The notes under the pieces are model-generated. The model had not been told where the DNA came from and searched no databases. It saw only the letters and a program-made list of their open reading frames with translations. Positions 26,757-34,886 of a DNA stretch of 64,000 nucleotides are shown one piece after another. Numbering within the stretch: position 1 is the stretch's first letter; every line of letters starts with the position of its first letter. The translations under genes were made by a program, and so were the position numbers. The DNA lies in the NCBI RefSeq assembly GCF_900104155.1, contig NZ_FMYB01000013.1:35724-99723 (forward strand). Reading direction: 5' to 3'. This DNA comes from Butyrivibrio sp. INlla16 (lineage in GTDB: Bacteria > Bacillota > Clostridia > Lachnospirales > Lachnospiraceae).

Positions 26757-27701
26757 ATGAGATACGTATTGAAAAAAGTTTTGAGCATGGTGCTGACTTT
26801 ATTCGTTGTATCTTTGTGCGTGTTCTTTGCATTTAGTCTTATACCGGGAGATCCGGTAACAAGAATGTTCGGAACAGAGGCTACACCTGAACTGATAGCG
26901 CAGTACAGAGCAAAAATGGGACTTAACGATCCCATTCTTGTCAGATATTTTCGCTGGTTTATAGCATTTTTACAGGGGGATATGGGAACCTCCTATGATT
27001 ATAAGATTCCCGTAGCGGGAATGCTTGCAGAAAAAATCCCGATTACGCTTACACTTGCTATTATGTCTTTTGTGATCATGGTCATCATATCGATTCCGCT
27101 CGGCATTTACACTGCAAAGTACGAGAATGGAATAATTGATCATGTGATTTCTGTTATTAATCAGATAATTATGGCGGTACCGCCGTTTTTCTCAGGAATA
27201 TTATTGACCTTCTTTTTTGGTGTGATTCTGAAAATATTCATGCCGGGAGGTTTTGTTTCATATACAAAGGATGTTCAGGGATTTCTTAAATACCTGATTT
27301 TGCCGGCTTTTGCCATAGCACTTCCCAAGGCAGCAATGGCGACGAAGCTTCTTAGAGGTTCTGTCATTGATGAGGCCGGGAAGGATTACACAAGAACGGC
27401 CTACAGTAGGGGAAATACCACAAACGGCGTTCTGTATCGTCACGTCTTGAAAAATGCCATGATTCCTGTAGTTACATTTATGGGAATGGCTCTCGCCGAT
27501 ATGGTTGCCGGAAGTATTGTAATTGAGCAGGTTTTCGGAATCCCCGGAATAAGCCGCATACTTTTAAGCTCAATCAACAACAGGGATTATCCCGTGGTAG
27601 AGGCAATCATCATGGGAATAGCAATCATGGTCCTTGTGATAAACCTGTTGGTTGATATCATTTACAGAATTATCAATCCCAGAATCGAGGTGGAGGAGTA
27701 A
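26757..27701 (+). CDS. ABC transporter permease, DppB/OppB type
   Basis: 314 residues with six membrane segments. N-terminal FAFSLIPGDPVTRMFG, and the inner-membrane ABC loop DEAGKDYTRTAYSRGNTTNGVLYRHVLKN region with the EAA-like motif contacting the ATPases. It starts 26 bases after the binding-protein stop and its last base overlaps the next start. Confidence 0.95.
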   Translation: MRYVLKKVLSMVLTLFVVSLCVFFAFSLIPGDPVTRMFGTEATPELIAQYRAKMGLNDPILVRYFRWFIAFLQGDMGTSYDYKIPVAGMLAEKIPITLTLAIMSFVIMVIISIPLGIYTAKYENGIIDHVISVINQIIMAVPPFFSGILLTFFFGVILKIFMPGGFVSYTKDVQGFLKYLILPAFAIALPKAAMATKLLRGSVIDEAGKDYTRTAYSRGNTTNGVLYRHVLKNAMIPVVTFMGMALADMVAGSIVIEQVFGIPGISRILLSSINNRDYPVVEAIIMGIAIMVLVINLLVDIIYRIINPRIEVEE

Positions 27702-28534
27702 TGAAGAAATTTCTTTCACTTTTCAAAAAGAATAAAGCCACAGGGCAGAGAAATACTTTTCTTCTCCTTGGAACAATACTTACGGGAATAATACTCCTTA
27801 TGGTTATAGTGGGAGTATTCTATACTCCCTATAGCCCGACTAAGATGGATGCTTCGGCAAAGCTTCAGGGTATATCTCTTAAGCACATCATGGGCACTGA
27901 TAACATGGGAAGAGATGTGTTCAGCAGAGTTCTATACGGAAGCAGGATTACTCTTATAATTGCGACGTTCACCATTTTGATCGGCGCGGGAGTGGGGACA
28001 GTTATCGGCGCTCTTGCCGGATATTTCGGAGGAATGTTTGGTGAGGTGACAATGAGAATTATTGATGCAATGCTGGCGTTTCCCAGTATTTTGCTTTCGC
28101 TGGTTTTTGTGAGCCTTTTCGGAACCGGAACCTATCAGGTTGCCGTAGCTCTCGGAATATCATTTGTACCAAGCTTTGCCCGCATAGTGCGAGGTGAATT
28201 CCTAAGATGCAGAAACATGGATTATGTGGAAGTTGCAAGGCTCCAGGGTGTTTCGAATATCAGAATAATATTTGTGCACATACTACCAAACACGGTAGGA
28301 GTATTGCTTTCATCAGTGATGATCGGCTTTAACAATGCTGTTCTTGCGGAGGCGGGACTCAGTTTCCTTGGAATAGGTGCGCAGCCGCCCTATGCAAGTC
28401 TCGGGAAAATGCTCTCGGATGCACAAGGGTATCTGTTTAGCAGACCCAGCTATGTAATAAGCATAGGCCTTGTGATTGTGCTTATGGTTTTGGGATTTTC
28501 GTTCCTTGGTGAAGGTATAAAGAGAATTCAATGA
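27701..28534 (+). CDS. ABC transporter permease, DppC/OppC type
   Basis: 277 residues with an N-terminal cytoplasmic stretch and about six membrane segments. LKHIMGTDNMGRDVFSRVLYG is the DppC/OppC signature before segment 2, and YVEVARLQGVSNIRIIFVHI is the ATPase-contact loop. The ATG overlaps the DppB-type stop (TAATG), so the two permease halves are translationally coupled. Confidence 0.95.
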   Translation: MKKFLSLFKKNKATGQRNTFLLLGTILTGIILLMVIVGVFYTPYSPTKMDASAKLQGISLKHIMGTDNMGRDVFSRVLYGSRITLIIATFTILIGAGVGTVIGALAGYFGGMFGEVTMRIIDAMLAFPSILLSLVFVSLFGTGTYQVAVALGISFVPSFARIVRGEFLRCRNMDYVEVARLQGVSNIRIIFVHILPNTVGVLLSSVMIGFNNAVLAEAGLSFLGIGAQPPYASLGKMLSDAQGYLFSRPSYVISIGLVIVLMVLGFSFLGEGIKRIQ

Positions 28535-28555
28535 TTTTTATAAGGAAAGCAGTTT

Positions 28556-29356
28556 ATGGGAAATGTAATACTTGATGTTACTGATCTTCATATAGAATTT
28601 CATGATCATGACAAGCCAGAGACGGTTGTCGAGGACTTTGACCTTATGCTTGAAGAGGGCGAGATTGTCGGAATCGTCGGGGAATCCGGATCCGGGAAAA
28701 GCATGAGCGCCCTCGCAATTGCAGGACTTTTGAAAAGACACGCCCTCACGAAACAGGGAAGAATCATGTTCGACGGCGCCGATCTTTTGACCTGTGACAG
28801 ACAAAAGCTGAGATCATATCAGGGTGATGAGATATCAATGATTTTTCAGGAACCGATGACTTCTCTTAATCCGGTGAAGAAGATTGGCTGGCAGGTGGAG
28901 GAATCACTTAGGATCCACCATCGCGAAATAGATAAAAAGGAAAGAAAACGCCGCGCCATCGAGATGATGGAGGCAGTAGGACTTCGGGAGCCGGAGCGTG
29001 TTTACAATATGTATCCGCATGAGCTGTCGGGCGGAATGCGCCAGAGAGTTATGATAGCTGCAGCTATGATAGGTGAGCCCAGGATATTGATTGCGGATGA
29101 GCCGACGACGGCGCTGGATGTCACAATCCAGGCTCAGATCGTGGAACTCCTTAGGAAAATGAACAGAGAAAAAGGAACCGCAATCATTTTTATCTCCCAC
29201 GATCTATCACTCATCAGACAGCTTTGCAAAAGAGTTATAGTTATGCAAAAGGGGAACATAGTAGAGACTGGTGATGTGGAGAATGTTTTCAGAAGACCTC
29301 AGATGCTCTACACAAGAAAGCTTATAGCTGCGATTCCGCAGATAGATCTATCGTAA
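28556..29356 (+). CDS. Peptide ABC transporter ATPase, DppD/OppD type
   Basis: 266 residues. Walker [11 protein letters not shown] (Met instead of the usual Thr/Ser after Ser), Q-loop [17 protein letters not shown], signature LSGGMRQRV, Walker [13 protein letters not shown] and switch His FISHDLS. The C-terminus is shorter than in many OppD proteins (which run to about 330) and I see no Cys-rich iron-sulfur motif. It pairs with the next ATPase. Confidence 0.95.
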   Translation: MGNVILDVTDLHIEFHDHDKPETVVEDFDLMLEEGEIVGIVGESGSGKSMSALAIAGLLKRHALTKQGRIMFDGADLLTCDRQKLRSYQGDEISMIFQEPMTSLNPVKKIGWQVEESLRIHHREIDKKERKRRAIEMMEAVGLREPERVYNMYPHELSGGMRQRVMIAAAMIGEPRILIADEPTTALDVTIQAQIVELLRKMNREKGTAIIFISHDLSLIRQLCKRVIVMQKGNIVETGDVENVFRRPQMLYTRKLIAAIPQIDLS

Positions 29357-29368
29357 AAGGAATGTCCT

Positions 29369-30133
29369 ATGGAACAGGAAAAGGTAATTCAGATCAAGGA
29401 TCTGAAGGTTTACTACAAAGATCATAAAAAGAATCCGCTTAGCAGGGACCATAGAAGGCAGGTTTTAAAAGGAGTTTCTCTTGATATATATGAAGGAGAG
29501 ATTCTCGGAATTGCCGGGGAGTCAGGATGCGGTAAATCCACCCTTGCTAAGGCCCTGGTTGGAATGAATAAGGATATCGAAGGAGAGCTTATTCAGAAAT
29601 ACAATGATGCGCAGATGGTTTTCCAGGATCCGTATTCATCCCTTAATCCCACAAAGAAAATCGGATGGCTTTTGGAAGAGCCCTTAAGGGCTGATAAAAC
29701 AAGGAATTGGACTAAAGAGGAGAGACAAAAGCGGGCAAAGGAGATCATGCGTGCAATAGGCCTTCAGGAGAATATGATGGACAGATATCCGTCGCAGCTA
29801 TCCGGAGGGCAGAGGCAGAGAGTCAGCATAGGCGTTGCTCTTATGAAATCGCCAAAGGTTTTGATTGCGGATGAACCTGTATCGGCTCTTGATGTTACGA
29901 TTCAGGCTCAGATTCTGGAACTGTTACAGAAACTTCATCAGGATATGGGAATTACTATTCTTTTTATATCTCATGATCTGCGCGTTATATATCAGATATG
30001 TGACCATGTGGCTGTTATGCATGAGGGAATCATAGAGGAATACGGTGTTCCCAGAGCTGTTTATAAAGATCCCAAGAGCCCTTATACCATGCAGCTTTTG
30101 GAGGCTGCCGGAATAAGACAGCCCAAGGTATAA
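29369..30133 (+). CDS. Peptide ABC transporter ATPase, DppF/OppF type
   Basis: 254 residues. Walker A GESGCGKSTL, Q-loop MVFQDPYSSLNPTKKIG, signature LSGGQRQRV, Walker B VLIADEPVSALD and FISHDLRV. It starts 12 bases after the DppD-type gene and closes the five-gene transporter operon. Both ATPases have complete catalytic motifs, so both nucleotide sites should be active. Confidence 0.95.
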   Translation: MEQEKVIQIKDLKVYYKDHKKNPLSRDHRRQVLKGVSLDIYEGEILGIAGESGCGKSTLAKALVGMNKDIEGELIQKYNDAQMVFQDPYSSLNPTKKIGWLLEEPLRADKTRNWTKEERQKRAKEIMRAIGLQENMMDRYPSQLSGGQRQRVSIGVALMKSPKVLIADEPVSALDVTIQAQILELLQKLHQDMGITILFISHDLRVIYQICDHVAVMHEGIIEEYGVPRAVYKDPKSPYTMQLLEAAGIRQPKV

Positions 30134-30180
30134 AGTTTTCGCCCCTATATGCCGATATAATACAAGATGATGTGAAATGA

Positions 30181-30209
30181 TTGAAAAACGCCACAAGTTC
30201 GTGTATTAT
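30181..30209 (+). promoter_or_regulatory. Promoter for the small unknown protein
   Basis: TTGAAA (30181-30186), 17-bp spacer, TATTAT (30204-30209), followed by AAAGGAGGGG before ATG 30237. Confidence 0.75.
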
Positions 30210-30236
30210 AACGATGTATGAAGAAAGGAGGGGCGT

Positions 30237-30653
30237 ATGAGGATTGATGGGCTTGATAACTCATATATACGCGAAATATATCAGGACGCCATCGCTTCAC
30301 CGGATAAGAGTTCGCAGGTAAGACCGGAGTCTGCACCCCAGAGCAATGTTAAGGAAAGCGATAATACTGAAAAGTCTGTTTCTGAGGAAGTTGTAAAAAC
30401 TCCCCGCAGAAACTCAAATATAAGTGATGTCAGAGTGTCTTTGGGGAATAGAGACAGTTCACTTGTGGGACTTTCCAATCTCGGAGGAATTCAGTCGAGC
30501 GTTATGCGCAAGGCCGTTTCGGATATGCAGAAGGATTCAATACTTCATGAATATCAGTATTTTGTGGGAAGCGGAGCTGTAAGAAGAAAAGAAACTGCCG
30601 GTGACAGCAGTGTAGTGATGAATGATGAGGACGGACTTGTCGTTCGCAAGTGA
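30237..30653 (+). CDS. Conserved hypothetical protein, mostly disordered
   Basis: A 138-residue soluble protein with a strong binding site and its own promoter. The N-terminal half (about 20-65) is polar and probably disordered. The second half contains SSVMRKAVSDMQKDSILHE and YQYFVGSGAV, which I think recur in similar Lachnospiraceae proteins whose function is not known. No signal peptide or membrane segment. The overall size and disorder resemble small flagellar regulators such as FlgM, but no FlgM motif is visible. Confidence 0.65.
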   Translation: MRIDGLDNSYIREIYQDAIASPDKSSQVRPESAPQSNVKESDNTEKSVSEEVVKTPRRNSNISDVRVSLGNRDSSLVGLSNLGGIQSSVMRKAVSDMQKDSILHEYQYFVGSGAVRRKETAGDSSVVMNDEDGLVVRK

Positions 30654-30675
30654 TTTGATAATTTAATGAAAATTA

Positions 30676-30719
30676 AGGGATAGGAAAGTGTTTTTCCTGT
30701 CCTTTTTTTATGTTATAGT
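30676..30719 (+). promoter_or_regulatory. Terminator followed at once by an extended -10 promoter
   Basis: Arms 30676-30687 and 30693-30704 form a 12-bp stem with G-U pairs, followed by a T-run to 30709. TGTTATAGT at 30711-30719 (TG-N-TATAGT) is an extended -10 element. The predicted start point is about 30726, at or one base before the YqeG ATG at 30727, with no ribosome binding site between. This predicts a leaderless transcript. Confidence 0.6.
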
Positions 30720-30726
30720 TTTCTCT

Positions 30727-31236
30727 ATGAGACACTTACTTTATCCGAGCGAGATCTCGGAATCAACCTATTTAATTCCATTTGACAGATTATATGATGA
30801 GGGCTACAGAGGGGTTATTTTCGATATAGATAATACCCTTGTTCCGCACGGAGCGCCGGCTGATGAGCGCGCTGTAGAGCTTTTTGATAAGCTTCATGAG
30901 CTGGGATATCAGACAATGCTGCTATCAAATAATAAAGAGCCCAGAGTAAGCCCTTTTGCAGATGCTGTGGAATCGGGATATATATACAAGGCAAACAAGC
31001 CCTTCCTTTCAGGCTATTTTAAGGCCATGGAGAAGATGGGAACCGGTCCGGATAATACTTTGTTTGTGGGTGATCAGATTTTTACTGATGTCTGGGGAGC
31101 AAACAGAGCGGGAATGCACACGATTCTTGTAAAGCAGATAGATAAGAAGGAAGAGATTCAGATCGTTATTAAAAGGTGGTTTGAAGCAATCGTTCTCTTC
31201 TTTTACAAAAAGCATGTAAAGCGCATGGAAAAATAG
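30727..31236 (+). CDS. yqeG: YqeG-family HAD IIIA phosphatase
   Basis: 169 residues from ATG 30727; upstream codons to 30688 belong to the terminator hairpin. Motif I IFDIDNTLVPHG, motif II MLLSNNKEPR, motif III NKPFLSGYF and motif IV FVGDQIFTDVWGAN are those of YqeG phosphatases, which act on phosphatidylglycerophosphate-like or small substrates in related families. The C-terminus ends in a basic amphipathic helix (RWFEAIVLFFYKKHVKR). It precedes aroE-aroK by 20 bases, as YqeG does in many Firmicutes. Confidence 0.9.
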   Translation: MRHLLYPSEISESTYLIPFDRLYDEGYRGVIFDIDNTLVPHGAPADERAVELFDKLHELGYQTMLLSNNKEPRVSPFADAVESGYIYKANKPFLSGYFKAMEKMGTGPDNTLFVGDQIFTDVWGANRAGMHTILVKQIDKKEEIQIVIKRWFEAIVLFFYKKHVKRMEK

Positions 31237-31256
31237 AGTACCACTTGGAGGCTGAT

Positions 31257-32645
31257 ATGGGAAAAGACATAAAGGGTACCACCAGAGTCTGCGGACTTAT
31301 AGGTAATCCCGTTCATCATACGTTGTCGCCAGCTATTCATAATACATTGAACGAGCTTACGGATACGGATATGGTATACGTGCCCTTTGAGGTAAGGGGT
31401 GAAAATGTTGAGGCGGCAGTAAAGGGGGCATTGGCGCTTGATGTGCTGGGGCTAAATGTTACGATTCCGCATAAGAGTGCAGTTATTCCTTTTCTTAAGG
31501 AGATTGATCCTGTTGCAGAGAAAATAGGTGCTGTAAATACTCTTGTCAGAACTGAGGATAACACCGGTTTTAGGGGATATAACACGGACTATACAGGGCT
31601 TCTTAGATCTTTGAAGGAAGAAAATGTAAGCCTTTCGGGGCAGTCTGTTATTATTCTGGGAGCCGGAGGAGTTGCAAGACCGGCGGCATTTATGTGTGTA
31701 AATGAAGGAGCAGCTGAGGTTTATATTCTAAACAGAACCTTTGAGAGGGCAGCCGATCTGTGCGCTGATGTCAATGAATACGCCGGAAAAGATATTGCAA
31801 TTCCGATGGAACTTTCGGCATATAATGAGCTTCCTTCGGACAAAAAGTACATTTGCATGCAGATGACTCAGGTTGGACTTTTTCCTGAATCGGATAAGGC
31901 GGTAATAGAGGATCCTTCTTTCTATGAAAAGCTGAGCACCGGATTTGATGCCGTTTACAGACCGCTTAATACACAGTTTTTGCAGAATTGTAAGAAGGCG
32001 GGAGCAAAGAGCATATCTGGACTTAGGATGCTTTTGTATCAGGGAATAGACGCCTATGAAAAGTGGGACGGCATAAAGATCACACGAAACCAGAGTGAGA
32101 CAGTATACGGGAGACTTCTCGGGGAGCTTATGGATGGGCAGAATATTGTGCTCACCGGTTTTATGGGAAGCGGAAAAAGCACAGTCGCCAAGATGCTGTC
32201 AACAATGCTTGGATATGAGCTGCTTGATTCCGATTCAGAGATTGAACATCAGCAGAGAACCACGATCAGTTCGATTTTTGAGCATCAGGGTGAAGGTGCT
32301 TTCAGGGATATGGAGACAGAGTATATAAAGCAGCTCCTCGAAAGCGAAAAAAAGCGTTTTATTCTTTCGGTTGGAGGCGGACTTCCGCTTAAAGAAGTAA
32401 ACAGAGAGTTCCTTAAAAAGATAGGTAAGGTCATTTTTCTAAAAGCAAAACCAGAGACTGTCTATGACAGGATCAAGGATGACAGAACCAGACCACTTCT
32501 TAAGTCCGATGATGTTTTACAGAAAATAAAAGACCTGCAGAATGAGAGAAGAGCGGTTTATGAGGATGCAAGTGACATCGAGATTGATACGGATGCGATA
32601 GATGCTTTGCAGGTTGCAAATGAGATAATAGAGAGACTGATTTGA
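31257..32645 (+). CDS. aroEK: Bifunctional shikimate dehydrogenase / shikimate kinase
   Basis: 462 residues from ATG 31257 (GGAGG five bases upstream). Residues about 1-280 are AroE: GNPVHHTLSPAIHN, NVTIPHKSAVIPFL with catalytic Lys, GYNTDYTGL, and NADP site ILGAGGVARPA. Residues about 290-462 are AroK: LTGFMGSGKSTVAK (P-loop), DSDSEIE, GEGAFRDMET and VGGGLPL. There is no stop or frameshift between the halves, so one polypeptide does steps 4 and 5 of the shikimate pathway. aroQ, step 3, follows with overlapping reading frames. In the NADP site the usual GAGGAA-type glycine run reads GAGGVA. Confidence 0.95.
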   Translation: MGKDIKGTTRVCGLIGNPVHHTLSPAIHNTLNELTDTDMVYVPFEVRGENVEAAVKGALALDVLGLNVTIPHKSAVIPFLKEIDPVAEKIGAVNTLVRTEDNTGFRGYNTDYTGLLRSLKEENVSLSGQSVIILGAGGVARPAAFMCVNEGAAEVYILNRTFERAADLCADVNEYAGKDIAIPMELSAYNELPSDKKYICMQMTQVGLFPESDKAVIEDPSFYEKLSTGFDAVYRPLNTQFLQNCKKAGAKSISGLRMLLYQGIDAYEKWDGIKITRNQSETVYGRLLGELMDGQNIVLTGFMGSGKSTVAKMLSTMLGYELLDSDSEIEHQQRTTISSIFEHQGEGAFRDMETEYIKQLLESEKKRFILSVGGGLPLKEVNREFLKKIGKVIFLKAKPETVYDRIKDDRTRPLLKSDDVLQKIKDLQNERRAVYEDASDIEIDTDAIDALQVANEIIERLI

Positions 32646-32656
32646 GGATTACGAAA

Positions 32657-33094
32657 ATGAAGCTACTAGTTATAAACGGACCCAATCTTAATTTTCTTGG
32701 CATAAGAGAGAAAGCGGTATACGGCAATGAGGATTACGATTATCTTGTTAAAATGATAGAGGATAAGGCATCTTCATGCGGAGCGGACGTTGAAGTATGG
32801 CAGTCGAATCACGAAGGAGCGATTATCGATAAGCTGCAGGAAGCATATTTTGACGGCACAGAGGGAATTGTCATAAACCCCGGAGCGTATACTCACTACA
32901 GTTACGCCATACATGATGCTCTAAAAAGCCTTGAAAATATCATCAAGGTGGAAGTGCACATCTCCAATATAAAGGAGAGAGAGGACTTCAGGGCGAATTC
33001 CGTCACCGCACCCGCCTGCGATAAACAGATATACGGACATGGACTTCAGGGATATCTGGAGGCAATTGATTACTGTATGAAAAAAAGTTGTTGA
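32657..33094 (+). CDS. aroQ: Type II 3-dehydroquinate dehydratase
   Basis: 145 residues from ATG 32657 (TGAGGAT upstream). VINGPNLNFLGIRE carries the active-site Asn and Arg, followed by the lid Tyr, WQSNHEGAIIDK, INPGAYTHYSYAIHDAL and VEVHISNIKERE. It catalyses step 3 of the shikimate pathway. It lies 11 bases after aroEK. Confidence 0.96.
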   Translation: MKLLVINGPNLNFLGIREKAVYGNEDYDYLVKMIEDKASSCGADVEVWQSNHEGAIIDKLQEAYFDGTEGIVINPGAYTHYSYAIHDALKSLENIIKVEVHISNIKEREDFRANSVTAPACDKQIYGHGLQGYLEAIDYCMKKSC

Positions 33095-33117
33095 AAAAAA
33101 TATAACATTAGTATAAT
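33088..33117 (+). promoter_or_regulatory. Promoter for efp
   Basis: TTGTTG (33088-33093), 18-bp spacer, TATAAT (33112-33117), at the end of aroQ. AGGAGGA precedes ATG 33159. Confidence 0.65.
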
Positions 33118-33158
33118 ATAATCTAGTTGTTTGATTTGTATTAATTAGGAGGATTTTT

Positions 33159-33716
33159 ATGATTTCTGCAAGTGATTTCAGAAACGGTATGACCATCGAG
33201 ATCGATGGCAATGTATGTCAGATTATAGAATTCCAGCATGTAAAACCCGGAAAGGGCGCAGCATTTGTAAGAACAAAGCTTAAGGATATTATCAATGGCG
33301 GTGTTAAGGAGACAACTTTCCGTCCTACAGAGAAGTTCCCTGCAGCACGTATCGATCGTAAGGATATGCAGTATCTTTATGCTGATGGTGATCTTTTCAA
33401 CTTCATGGATAACGAATCCTATGAGCAGATCTCTCTTACAAAGGATCAGGTAGGCGATTCAATGAAATATGTTAAGGAGAATGAGACCGTTCAGGTTAAC
33501 TCATATAACGGCAACGTATTTGCTATTGAGCCTCCGCTTTTCGTAGAACTCGCTATTACTGAGACAGAGCCCGGCTTCAAGGGTGATACAGCTACAGGTG
33601 CTACAAAGCCTGCTACTGTTGAAACAGGTGCTGTTGTTCAGGTTCCGCTTTTCGTTAACGAAGGCGATGTAATCAAGATCGACACAAGATCAGGAGAATA
33701 CCTCTCCAGAGTATAA
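33159..33716 (+). CDS. efp: Translation elongation factor P
   Basis: A 185-residue three-domain EF-P. N-terminal KOW-like domain with the loop [15 protein letters not shown] whose Lys is the equivalent of E. coli Lys34, OB domains with [20 protein letters not shown] and the C-terminal [16 protein letters not shown] signature. It rescues ribosomes stalled on polyproline. Followed by a strong terminator. Confidence 0.98.
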   Translation: MISASDFRNGMTIEIDGNVCQIIEFQHVKPGKGAAFVRTKLKDIINGGVKETTFRPTEKFPAARIDRKDMQYLYADGDLFNFMDNESYEQISLTKDQVGDSMKYVKENETVQVNSYNGNVFAIEPPLFVELAITETEPGFKGDTATGATKPATVETGAVVQVPLFVNEGDVIKIDTRSGEYLSRV

Positions 33717-33754
33717 TTACCGTTCATCTGAAAAAATTGTATTTATAGACTTGT

Positions 33755-33795
33755 AAGGCAATGAAAGAAAAATGATATCTTTCATTGCCTTTTTG
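33755..33795 (+). terminator. efp terminator
   Basis: AAGGCAATGAAAG (33755-33767) pairs perfectly with CTTTCATTGCCTT (33779-33791), 11-base loop, followed by TTTG. Confidence 0.92.
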
Positions 33796-33821
33796 AGTGT
33801 TTAGGTAAAAAAGGAGAAATA

Positions 33822-34754
33822 ATGAATAAAAACAATTTTTTTAATGAGGTAAGAGACAAGGCAGCAGAGTATTATGAGGGAAAAGGAAAGGTTTCCATGC
33901 ATGAGGTGGACAAAAATAACGGACTAAAGAAAATGGGAATTTGTGTAACTCTTGTTGGTGGGAACTGCGGACCTACAGTATATCTTGATGATTTTTATGA
34001 GGAGTTCCTGAAGGGAAAATCTTTTGGTAGCGTTTTTAATGATATAATAAGAGTGATTGACCAGCATCTTGTGGGTGAAGAGGTGGATTTTTCATTCTTT
34101 TCGGACTTCGACCTTGTTTGTGACAAGATTTGTTTCAGACTTGTCAGTTCGAAGAGAAATGAGGAAAAGCTTAAGGGAATTCCGCACAGGCTCATGGAGG
34201 ATCTTGCAATAACCTATTTTGTTTCGCTCTCTGCAATGGGGATTGAGGGAAGCGTTGCTGTAAATAACGAGATTATGAAAATCTGGGATGCTACGGAAGA
34301 GAATCTCTTTGAGGCTGCTTTGGATAACACCCCAAGATTATATCCAGCTGAGATTGTACCTATATATGATTATTTGGAAAAGCAGGGAGGGCAGAGTTAT
34401 TGTCCAGGTGATGTGTTCGGGTATGACTCTTATTTTGAAGGCTTACTGGTAGCAAGTAATGAAAAATTAACAAACGGAGCATCGGTAATTCTTTATCCGG
34501 AGCTTCTTAAAGAAGTGGCTGAGCACTTTGGATCGAATTTTTATATTCTTCCTTCATCAGTACACGAGGTAATCTTTGTTAAGGAACTATTATCACTGGA
34601 TGAGCCCGGAACACTTGAAGATATGATAAAAACTGTAAACGCAACATGCGTTTCGCCGGAAGATGTGCTGTCGGACAGCCTCTATTACTACGACAGGACG
34701 CACGAAAATAATATAAAAAAGGTTGAACAGGTCAGAGATACTATGGTATTATAG
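33822..34754 (+). CDS. DUF5688 family protein
   Basis: 310 residues, cytoplasmic. The N-terminus VRDKAAEYYEGKGKVSMHEV, the central ITYFVSLSAMGIEG-type segment, and the C-terminal SPEDVLSDSLYYYDRTHENN match the pattern of DUF5688 proteins, common in Lachnospiraceae and of unknown function. Often several paralogues occur per genome; only one is here. GGAGAAA precedes the ATG. Confidence 0.8.
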   Translation: MNKNNFFNEVRDKAAEYYEGKGKVSMHEVDKNNGLKKMGICVTLVGGNCGPTVYLDDFYEEFLKGKSFGSVFNDIIRVIDQHLVGEEVDFSFFSDFDLVCDKICFRLVSSKRNEEKLKGIPHRLMEDLAITYFVSLSAMGIEGSVAVNNEIMKIWDATEENLFEAALDNTPRLYPAEIVPIYDYLEKQGGQSYCPGDVFGYDSYFEGLLVASNEKLTNGASVILYPELLKEVAEHFGSNFYILPSSVHEVIFVKELLSLDEPGTLEDMIKTVNATCVSPEDVLSDSLYYYDRTHENNIKKVEQVRDTMVL

Positions 34755-34784
34755 TCGGGTACGTAATAAATCTGTAACAATTTT

Positions 34785-34856
34785 GCACCCGTAGTCTAAT
34801 GGATAGAACGGAGGCCTCCGACGCCTTTAATGCAGGTTCGATTCCTGTCGGGTGCA
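34785..34856 (+). tRNA. tRNA-Arg (anticodon CCG)
   Basis: A 72-nt tRNA: acceptor GCACCCG pairs with CGGGTGC, D arm GTCTAATGGATAGAAC, anticodon stem GAGGC/GCCTT with loop CTCCGAC (anticodon CCG, reads CGG), T arm GCAGG-TTCGATT-CCTGT, discriminator A. The CCA end is not encoded. Confidence 0.97.
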
Positions 34857-34886
34857 TCTTTTGTCACAGAAAGGATATAGAGTTTT

